Shown piece by piece: positions 1 to 5,499 of a stretch of DNA of 5,499 nt. Source of the DNA: a bacterium. Lineage in GTDB: Bacteria > SM23-31 > JAUVVT01. The notes beneath the pieces are model-generated. The model ran no database searches. It was not told where the DNA came from and saw nothing but the letters and a program-made list of their open reading frames with translations. The stretch covers positions 1 through 5,499 of the forward strand of contig JAUVVT010000172.1 of the NCBI GenBank assembly GCA_030604505.1, in the 5' to 3' direction. The stretch's first letter is position 1; every line of letters begins with the position of its first letter. A program made the translations under genes and the position numbers.

Positions 1-49
1 ATTAAATCTTTGCAGCAAATTAAACTTGTTTTTATTTTTCACTACACAC

Positions 50-54
50 AAGGA
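50..54 (+). promoter_or_regulatory. Ribosome binding site of the GH3 gene
   Basis: The sequence AAGGA lies 8 bases upstream of the ATG at 63, which is normal Shine-Dalgarno spacing. It supports this ATG as the start, and the signal peptide begins directly after it. The rest of the 62-base leader is AT-rich and shows no convincing promoter hexamers, so the promoter probably lies outside the window. Confidence 0.75.
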
Positions 55-62
55 TTAAGCAG

Positions 63-2372
63 ATGTCTTTTAAAAAATGTTTCACTATTGTTACTTTTAT
101 TATTTGTTTCACCATTTCAGTCAACACTTTAATTTTTGGTCAATATACAACAGACAAGCCGCTCTATCTATATCACAGCCGGTCTATAAAAAAGAGAGTT
201 GAAGATTTACTGTCAAGAATGACCTTGGAAGAAAAAATCGGACAGTTGAATATGAATTATTCCAAAAGAATGGCTGAGGAATTATCAGATCAGATAGAAG
301 CATCAAGAAGATTCGTGCAGGGAATTCAGTTTGAAAATGTAGGACCCGGGGGAGGACTTTTTGCACCTGCATATATATTAATTAATGGTCCCCGTCAGCA
401 GGCAGAAATTTTTAATAAACTTCAAAAAATCGCTATAGAAAAAACCCGATTGAAAATTCCTCTCATAATGATCGAGGAAGGTACACTCGGAGTAAAGGCA
501 CCAGGTTCAACGATTTTTCCAGAAGGATTAGCAATAGGCAGCTCGTGGAATTTGGATTTAGTGAGAAAAATATATTCCGCTGTTGCAAAAGAAGCAAAAG
601 CTATAGGTGTTCATGCACTATGTACTCTTGTTATTGAACCAAACAGAGACCCCCGACTTGGGAGAAACGAAGAAGGATACAGTGAAGACCCGTATATGTG
701 CTCTCAAATTGCAGAAACTATAGTCCAAGCAACACAGGGGGATGATATTTCAGCCGATGATAAAGTGATTGCCGTTCTATGTCATTTTCCGGGTCAGAGC
801 CAGCCTGTAAGCGGAATGGAACGTGGGATAATGGAAATTCCGGAACGGGTTTTAAGAAATGTCTTTTTACCACCTTGGACTGCTGGTATTAAAAAAGCAG
901 GTGCACTGGGAGTCATGGCTGCTTATCCTTCTGTAAATGACGAACCTGCTCATGCATCAAAGAGACTTCTAACAAAGATTCTCAGGGAAGAATTAGGTTT
1001 TGAAGGTGTTGTTCTCTCGGAAGGAACTCCGTTTGACGCCCTTATATATGAAGGTGTTGCGGCGAACCAAAAAGAAGCAGGTGAATTGGCAATTAAAGCC
1101 GGCGTTGATGTAAGCATAAACGTTACACCCGCATATAAGAATCTTTTAATAGAAAATGTTAAAGAGGGAAAAGTCTCCATAGAGACAATTAACAGGTCGG
1201 TTCGTCGGATTTTACAGCTTAAATTTCAGTTAGGCTTGTTTAAAAATCCCTATGTAGATATTGATTGTGCTGAGAACATTGTTCATTCTAAAGAACACCA
1301 GCAGCTGACTCTACAGGCAGCTCGCGAAGGAATAGTTCTACTCAAGAATACAGACAATCTCCTGCCATTAAAAAAAGATATAAAATCCATTGCTGTGATT
1401 GGACCAAATGCAAATAATGGAAGAAATCAGCTCGGTGATTATGTTGCCAATCATATAATTCAAGACATAGTGACATTTTTGGATGGTATAAAAAATAAAG
1501 TCTCTAAGAAAACTAATGTCACGTATATACAAGGATGTGATATTATAAAAAATGAAATTAATGAAATTGCAGAAGCTAAAACAGCGGCAGAGAGTGCGGA
1601 TGTTGCAGTGGTTGTTGTTGGAGAAAATGATAAAACAAATGGAGAAAGAAATGATGTTGCCAGCTTAGACCTGACAGGTCTTCAGGAAGATTTAGTCAAG
1701 GCAGTATTTGAAACTGGAACACCCACAGTTGTGGTGCTCATAAATGGCAGACCTTTATCTATCCGCTGGATAGCTGAGAATGTTCCAGCAATTGTAGAAG
1801 AATGGAATTGTGGCGAACAGGGGGGCAGTGCCATAGCAGATGTCCTCTTTGGTGATTATAATCCAAGCGGACGGCTGCCTATTACTTTCCCCCGTCATTC
1901 CGGACAGTTACCGGTTTATTATAACTATAAACCATCTAAAGCCATATGGATTAAGAAATCTTATGTTGATATGCCTGCGACTCCGCTGTATGAGTTTGGT
2001 TATGGGCTCAGCTATACAAAGTTCGAATATAGCAACCTTCAAATCAGTCCAAAAAAAATTGGTTCTTCTGGTAATGTTAATATTAGTCTGGATGTAAAAA
2101 ATATTGGTGACCGTAAAGGTGACGAAGTTGTCCAGCTATATATCAATGATGTTATGAGCAGTATGTCAACTCCGATCAGGGAACTCAAAGGATTTAAGAA
2201 GATAACTCTCGCACCAGGCGAAAAGAAGAGCGTCACATTTACACTTACACCTGAGCATCTATCGATGCTTGATCGCAATTTAGAGCGTGTTGTTGAACCA
2301 GGAACTTTCGATGTTATGATTGGCAGTTCATGTGAAGATATTCGACTCAAAGGGAGGTTTGAATGCAATTAA
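63..2372 (+). CDS. Exported glycoside hydrolase family 3 protein (beta-glucosidase-like) with altered active-site residues
   Basis: This 769-residue protein has the layout of three-domain GH3 beta-glycosidases, which cleave terminal sugars from beta-glycosides with retention. Residues 1-26 form a signal peptide (Lys4-Lys5, then a hydrophobic stretch to about 25, cleavage perhaps at FG|Q27); there is no lipobox, so it is probably periplasmic or secreted. The TIM-barrel domain spans about 42-395 and includes TLEEKIGQL (54-62) and the sugar-binding RDPRLGRNEEGYSEDP (195-210). The alpha/beta sandwich spans about 420-620, with IAVIGPNA (443-450), NGERND (526-531, Glu528 the likely acid/base), INGRPL (560-565) and NPSGRLP (600-606). 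A fibronectin-III-like domain fills about 640-766. Three active-site positions are unusual: the usual nucleophile Asp is Glu320 in LSEG, the KHF motif reads C240-H-F-P-G-Q, and the HG motif reads L142-G. The frame is intact and the flanks are conserved, so this looks like a divergent subfamily, not a decayed gene. Family assignment is firm; substrate is unknown. It overlaps the downstream symporter gene by 10 bases. Confidence 0.95.
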   Translation: MSFKKCFTIVTFIICFTISVNTLIFGQYTTDKPLYLYHSRSIKKRVEDLLSRMTLEEKIGQLNMNYSKRMAEELSDQIEASRRFVQGIQFENVGPGGGLFAPAYILINGPRQQAEIFNKLQKIAIEKTRLKIPLIMIEEGTLGVKAPGSTIFPEGLAIGSSWNLDLVRKIYSAVAKEAKAIGVHALCTLVIEPNRDPRLGRNEEGYSEDPYMCSQIAETIVQATQGDDISADDKVIAVLCHFPGQSQPVSGMERGIMEIPERVLRNVFLPPWTAGIKKAGALGVMAAYPSVNDEPAHASKRLLTKILREELGFEGVVLSEGTPFDALIYEGVAANQKEAGELAIKAGVDVSINVTPAYKNLLIENVKEGKVSIETINRSVRRILQLKFQLGLFKNPYVDIDCAENIVHSKEHQQLTLQAAREGIVLLKNTDNLLPLKKDIKSIAVIGPNANNGRNQLGDYVANHIIQDIVTFLDGIKNKVSKKTNVTYIQGCDIIKNEINEIAEAKTAAESADVAVVVVGENDKTNGERNDVASLDLTGLQEDLVKAVFETGTPTVVVLINGRPLSIRWIAENVPAIVEEWNCGEQGGSAIADVLFGDYNPSGRLPITFPRHSGQLPVYYNYKPSKAIWIKKSYVDMPATPLYEFGYGLSYTKFEYSNLQISPKKIGSSGNVNISLDVKNIGDRKGDEVVQLYINDVMSSMSTPIRELKGFKKITLAPGEKKSVTFTLTPEHLSMLDRNLERVVEPGTFDVMIGSSCEDIRLKGRFECN
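2351..2358 (+). promoter_or_regulatory. Strong Shine-Dalgarno of the symporter gene, inside the GH3 coding end
   Basis: AGGGAGGT sits within the last codons of the GH3 gene (Lys763-Gly764-Arg765-Phe766), about 5 bases before the ATG at 2363. Together with the 10-base overlap of the two reading frames (2363-2372) this fixes the symporter start. It indicates translational coupling by termination and re-initiation. Confidence 0.85.
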
Positions 2373-3940
2373 CAAGCTTGGAAATCGGAATATTTGTTGC
2401 ATATCTTGCTGTAGTGATATTTATAGGCTTCTTTTTTGGAAGAAAAGGTAAAAAAAGCACATCAAATTTTTTCCTTGCGGGTCGGACACTGCCATGGTAT
2501 GTTATTGGCTTTTCTTTGATTGCCTCCAGCATCAGCACCGAGCAGTTTATTGGAGAAGTTGGCTGGGGTTATAAATATGGTATGGCTGTATGCAACTGGG
2601 AGTGGCTTTGCTGGCCAGCACAGGGGCTGCTGTTATTTTTCTTCTTACCATTATATCTCAAGAATAAAATTTTCACTATACCTGAATATTTAGCAAAAAG
2701 ATTTGGTGAACTCACCGGTACGGCATTTTCAATTGTTTGCACAGCAATGTATCTTATAATAAATTTACCTCTGGTTTTATATTCCGGTGGGTTTATTATA
2801 AACAAAATTTTTGGTATAAATCTTTATATTGCTATATGGATATTGGTTATTGCTGCCGGATCATATACAATTTTTGGCGGTCTTAGTGCTGTTGCCTGGG
2901 TGGACTTGTTTAACGGAGTTTTATTAATCGCCGGGGGGCTTCTTGTTTTTTTTCTTGGAGTAAAAGCTGTTCCCGGAGGTATCTCAGAAATTGTCGGAAC
3001 AGGTGAAAGAGCACACTTAATGCTGCCGGCGGGTAATCCAGAACTCCCATGGACAGGTATGATAGCAGTAGCATTTGTTACAAGTGGTTTTTATTATGTT
3101 TCAAATCAGTATATTACCCAGAGATGTCTGGGAGCAAAAACTGTGTGGGACGGCAAAATGGGCATTGTGTTGGCTGCCTTTTTAGCGATTCCTCTTGGAC
3201 TTAGCGTAACCTGGCCAGGAATGATTGCGTATGCACTCAATCCTAATCTTTCAGAGGTAGATGCGGCTTATCCTTATCTTATCAATATATTAATTCCAGT
3301 TGGTATGCGTGGTTTTATATTCGCAGTTTTAATCGGTGCAATAATGTCAACAATCGATTCATTGATTAATTCTACTTCATCCCTTCTTACGATGGATATA
3401 TATAAAAAGCTAATAAACAAAAATGCTTCCGATAAAAGTTTAGTGGTTTTTGCCCAGATAGTGGGTACTTTCCTATTAGTTTTTGGTGCGTTATGGTCAC
3501 CGATGGTTGGAAAATTTGAGACAATCTTTGAGTATGTTCAAGACTGCTGGGCTCTTATGATGGCGCCCTGTATGGCGGTCTTTATTCTTGCTATATTCTG
3601 GAAAAGAGCAACTAATACTGCTGCGGTTGTAACTTTATTTCTCGCTTTCCCATTATTACTGCTGGTTTTTCTCCGGGAATTTTACGGGATTCTTAAAGAG
3701 ATAAATATATTTAACTTATCCGGCATAATATTTATTATTTCGCTTTTTGTTATGGCAATAATTAGTCTATATACCAAGTTTAATGAGAATGAAAACCTGA
3801 AAGATACCCTATGGAAACGAGAGATGTTAAAACTGCCTGTAGAAGAAACAATGTATGGCTATCCATGGTGGAAAAGAATAGGATTTTGGTGGACTATTGT
3901 AATAGCTGCCTTTGTAATTATATATATAAAATTCTGGTAA
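2363..3940 (+). CDS. Sodium/solute symporter (SSS family), SglT-like sugar transporter
   Basis: A 525-residue inner-membrane protein of the SSS/SGLT family, expected to import a sugar or related solute using the Na+ gradient. About 14 hydrophobic segments can be counted (roughly 6-26, 46-66, 78-97, 120-142, 152-170, 176-198, 230-248, 265-290, 313-340, 360-380, 395-413, 417-436, 451-469, 508-524), as in Vibrio SglT (543 residues). Family hallmarks include NFFLAGRTLPW (35-45), STEQFIG (58-64), YTIFGGLSAVAWVD (168-181), NQYITQR (248-254) and NSTSSLLTMDIYK (336-348). Aligned from memory to Vibrio SglT, the Na2 site is kept (Ala54, Ile57, Ala326, Ser329, Thr330 for Ser). Sugar-site Gln61, Glu80, inner-gate Tyr244 and probably Gln393 are also kept. 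Four sugar contacts differ: Asn64 is Ser56, Ser91 is Cys83, Asn260 is Ser241, and Lys294 is Ala275. The Na+ coupling is therefore a good guess, but the sugar need not be galactose or glucose. It is translationally coupled to the GH3 gene, whose product is the likely source of its substrate. Confidence 0.95.
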   Translation: MQLTSLEIGIFVAYLAVVIFIGFFFGRKGKKSTSNFFLAGRTLPWYVIGFSLIASSISTEQFIGEVGWGYKYGMAVCNWEWLCWPAQGLLLFFFLPLYLKNKIFTIPEYLAKRFGELTGTAFSIVCTAMYLIINLPLVLYSGGFIINKIFGINLYIAIWILVIAAGSYTIFGGLSAVAWVDLFNGVLLIAGGLLVFFLGVKAVPGGISEIVGTGERAHLMLPAGNPELPWTGMIAVAFVTSGFYYVSNQYITQRCLGAKTVWDGKMGIVLAAFLAIPLGLSVTWPGMIAYALNPNLSEVDAAYPYLINILIPVGMRGFIFAVLIGAIMSTIDSLINSTSSLLTMDIYKKLINKNASDKSLVVFAQIVGTFLLVFGALWSPMVGKFETIFEYVQDCWALMMAPCMAVFILAIFWKRATNTAAVVTLFLAFPLLLLVFLREFYGILKEINIFNLSGIIFIISLFVMAIISLYTKFNENENLKDTLWKREMLKLPVEETMYGYPWWKRIGFWWTIVIAAFVIIYIKFW

Positions 3941-4090
3941 AACCGATAAAGATGAATAAGTAAAATTTTCCATATGATTTTTAACGATTACGTCTTAATG
4001 AAAATGGATTATTAGTTAGTATTTTACGTAACAAATATGCAAAAGTAATCTGCATAATATACTTTATATTAAAAAATAGGAGTTAAAATT
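3941..4090 (+). other. Intergenic gap with possible weak promoter for the aminotransferase gene
   Basis: This 150-base AT-rich gap separates the symporter from the aminotransferase. No GC-rich hairpin followed by a T run is present, so there is no sign of an intrinsic terminator and read-through remains possible. CATAAT (4053-4058) and TATACT (4058-4063) each match five of six bases of a sigma-70 -10 box, but neither has a recognisable -35 box at the right distance. A short inverted repeat TATGCA / TGCATA (4036-4041 and 4051-4056) and a palindrome TTACGTAA (4024-4031) lie here. Both are short enough to be chance. The gap is longer than needed for a simple operon junction, so a separate promoter is plausible but not shown. 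Confidence 0.3.
4078..4082 (+). promoter_or_regulatory. Ribosome binding site of the aminotransferase gene
   Basis: AGGAG lies 8 bases before the ATG at 4091. It selects this start, which also yields the N-terminus typical of the family (MSKLAIYGGK). Confidence 0.85.
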
Positions 4091-5401
4091 ATGAGTAAAT
4101 TAGCAATTTATGGTGGAAAAATAGAAGTACCGAAAGGTCTGTTTATTCCGTACCCCAAAATAACCCGGTCTAATAGAAAAGCTGTAAATAGAGTTCTTGA
4201 CAGAGAGATACTATGGGGACTTGATACACCTGAAGTAAAAGGTCTTGAAAGAGAATGGGCGAAATATGTAGGTACAAAATACTGCTTAACTACCAACAGT
4301 GGAACTGCTGCACTGCATTGTGCAATACACGCTGTCGGAATAAAACCCGGGGATGAAGTCATCACTACAGCATATACCTTTCTTGCTTCTGCATCCGCTG
4401 CCTTACACCATAATGCCATTCCAATTTTTGTGGATATTTTCCCCGATACTCATCAGATCGATTATAATAAGATCGAAGAGCGCATTAATGGTCATACTAA
4501 AGCAATTATTCCGGTTCATATAGAAGGAATGCCGTGCGATATTGATAAAATTAAAAAAATAGCGAGAAAACATAACTTGTTTTTAATTGAAGATGCTGCT
4601 CAAGCTCACGGTGCACTGTTCAAAGGTAAAAAAACCGGAAACTTTGGAGATATTTCCATTTTTAGCCTAAATGGCACAAAAAATCTTGCCGGTGGAGAAG
4701 GCGGGCTTCTGAATACTAACAATGATGATTTCAGAGACAGAGCTGAAATGCTGCGGACATTTGGAGAAATCCCCGAAAGGGGCAAACCAAGAAAATATAA
4801 TGCATATGGAATGGGTTGGCAGTATAGAAATAATGAAATGTGTGCAGCTTTTGCAAGAAGCAGGCTGAAAACTCTTGATAAAGAAAATAAACGACGTCAG
4901 GAAAATGCAGCATACCTGAGAGAAAATCTCTCGGATATTAAGGCGCTGATATTTCAAAAAATACCCCAAAACCGGACACATGTCTATTATCTATTCAGGA
5001 TAAAGGTCGATCCTTCAAAGATTGGACTTGATGTTAATGTAAAAAAATTCCGTATGAAACTTCAAAGAGCTCTTCAGGCTGAAGGAGTACAGGCTGATGA
5101 ATGGCAGACCATGCCGGTACCGGGGCAGGAGCTGTTTCAAATGATGGAGGGTTATGGCTATGGTTACCCCTGGACAGATGTGCATACAAGAAAAAGAATT
5201 AAATATAATTTATCTGAATACAAAATTACTCAAAAGCTCCTTGACACCTCATTTGTTATGCACAGTGCACTATGCTATCCGAATGGTAAAAAATTATTGA
5301 AACATTTTGTTAATGCATTCCATAAATGCTTTGAGAATATTGATGATGTATTGAAGGTTGATACTTCTATACCGTTAAAACCGATACATGGAAGAAGATG
5401 A
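4091..5401 (+). CDS. PLP-dependent aminotransferase, DegT/DnrJ/EryC1/StrS family
   Basis: A 436-residue soluble, cytoplasmic aminotransferase of fold type I. The family moves an amino group, usually from Glu or Gln, onto keto-sugars, nucleotide-linked keto-sugars or keto-cyclitols. Visible motifs in order are: the N-terminal LAIYGGK (4-10); the phosphate-binding loop NSGTAALH (69-76); TAYTFLASASAAL (93-105) near the PLP ring; IPVHIEGMPCDID (140-152); IEDAAQAHGA (166-175), whose Asp168 should pair with the pyridine nitrogen; and FSLNGTKNLAGGEGG (191-205), whose Lys197 should form the Schiff base. GWQYRNNEMCAAF (242-254) corresponds to the usual G-x-N-Y-R motif, with Gln244 in place of Asn. All essential PLP residues are present, so it should be active. 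At 436 residues it is longer than the common 370-400; the extra length is in the C-terminal part, including an aromatic stretch GYGYGYPW (354-361). StsC-like scyllo-inosose aminotransferases are of similar size, so an aminocyclitol role is one option and an amino-sugar role another. It lies 150 bases after the sugar symporter in the same direction. The substrate cannot be told from sequence. Confidence 0.92.
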   Translation: MSKLAIYGGKIEVPKGLFIPYPKITRSNRKAVNRVLDREILWGLDTPEVKGLEREWAKYVGTKYCLTTNSGTAALHCAIHAVGIKPGDEVITTAYTFLASASAALHHNAIPIFVDIFPDTHQIDYNKIEERINGHTKAIIPVHIEGMPCDIDKIKKIARKHNLFLIEDAAQAHGALFKGKKTGNFGDISIFSLNGTKNLAGGEGGLLNTNNDDFRDRAEMLRTFGEIPERGKPRKYNAYGMGWQYRNNEMCAAFARSRLKTLDKENKRRQENAAYLRENLSDIKALIFQKIPQNRTHVYYLFRIKVDPSKIGLDVNVKKFRMKLQRALQAEGVQADEWQTMPVPGQELFQMMEGYGYGYPWTDVHTRKRIKYNLSEYKITQKLLDTSFVMHSALCYPNGKKLLKHFVNAFHKCFENIDDVLKVDTSIPLKPIHGRR

Positions 5402-5499
5402 AAAATACAAAATCCTTTTTAACAACTAAGTTCTAAATGCTGAATATTGTGATGGAAAAGAGCACAACTAATCTTTAAAGATGAAAAAGTAAAAAGTAG
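5402..5499. other. Non-coding end of window with 12-base palindrome
   Basis: These 98 AT-rich bases follow the aminotransferase stop. Only tiny frames occur (for example 13 codons from 5437), none with a good ribosome binding site. A perfect 12-base palindrome, ATCTTTAAAGAT, is at 5471-5482. It has no loop and no T tract, so it is not a standard terminator. No other feature is supported. Confidence 0.4.

Noticed and set aside
7..28. Near matches to the Bacteroidota -7 box TAnnTTTG (AATCTTTG-like at 5-12 and TAAACTTG at 21-28)
   Set aside because: Each misses one conserved base, neither has a clear TTG at about -33, and the AT-rich leader makes such near matches likely by chance.
107..107. 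Possible lipoprotein cysteine in the GH3 signal peptide (Cys15)
   Set aside because: The residues before it are F-I-I, which lack the small residue needed at -1 of a lipobox, so a normal signal peptide is the better reading.
1035..1037. Asp325 as an alternative GH3 nucleophile
   Set aside because: It lies five residues after Glu320, at the start of the following helix where ordinary GH3 proteins have a variable residue. It does not align with the strand-end Asp.
2039..2368. Open frames on the minus strand and in the other plus frames, such as 2039-2368 minus, 4108-4419 minus and 1840-2097 plus
   Set aside because: They lie entirely inside the three well-supported genes, have no recognisable domains and are best explained as shadows of those genes.
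63..2372. GH3 gene as a pseudogene because of its active-site changes
   Set aside because: The frame is complete with full domain structure, a conserved glycine/arginine framework, a good ribosome binding site and a coupled downstream gene. The substitutions are confined to the pocket instead of being scattered.
3961..3985. AAAAT / ATTTTT pairing just after the symporter stop as a terminator
   Set aside because: The possible stem is about five A-T pairs with a long loop and would be very unstable, so it is not a credible intrinsic terminator.
5437..5478. Small frame of 13 codons after the aminotransferase
   Set aside because: It is very short, has no good ribosome binding site and shows no recognisable peptide features.

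Overview
The window holds three complete genes, all on the + strand and densely packed, with no RNA gene, mobile element or CRISPR array visible. The DNA is AT-rich (by eye well below 45% GC). Each gene has a clear Shine-Dalgarno sequence, so the source is a bacterium that uses SD-led initiation. The gene set (a signal-peptide GH3 glycosidase, a Na+/sugar symporter and a DegT-type aminotransferase) suits a saccharolytic heterotroph. The signal peptide ending near FG|Q is reminiscent of the Bacteroidota/FCB side, but no SusC/SusD pair or clear Bacteroidota promoter is present. The phylum cannot be fixed from this window.

Layout: 1-62 is a short leader with a ribosome binding site. 63-2372 encodes an exported GH3-family beta-glycosidase with a full three-domain architecture. 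2363-3940 overlaps it by 10 bases and encodes a 14-helix sodium/solute symporter closely resembling Vibrio SglT. 3941-4090 is a 150-base AT-rich gap. 4091-5401 encodes a PLP-dependent DegT/DnrJ/EryC1/StrS aminotransferase. 5402-5499 is non-coding as far as it can be seen.

How the genes may work together: the first two form a translationally coupled pair. The exported glycosidase would release a monosaccharide from a glycoside outside the cytoplasm, and the symporter would import it with Na+. The aminotransferase may belong to the same catabolic or modification unit, or start a separate one for an amino sugar or aminocyclitol.

The most notable point is the GH3 active site. The near-invariant catalytic Asp of the SDW/SDY motif is Glu (S-E-G, residue 320), the Lys of the KHF motif is Cys (residue 240), and the His of the xHG motif is Leu (residue 142). 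The rest of the protein is well preserved, including the RDPR-GR-EE-EDP segment and a candidate acid/base Glu528. The partner symporter keeps the Na2 site and part of the SglT sugar site but changes four sugar-contact positions. Together these suggest a GH3 subfamily and transporter pair working on something other than plain beta-glucosides/glucose. This is an inference from alignment by memory.
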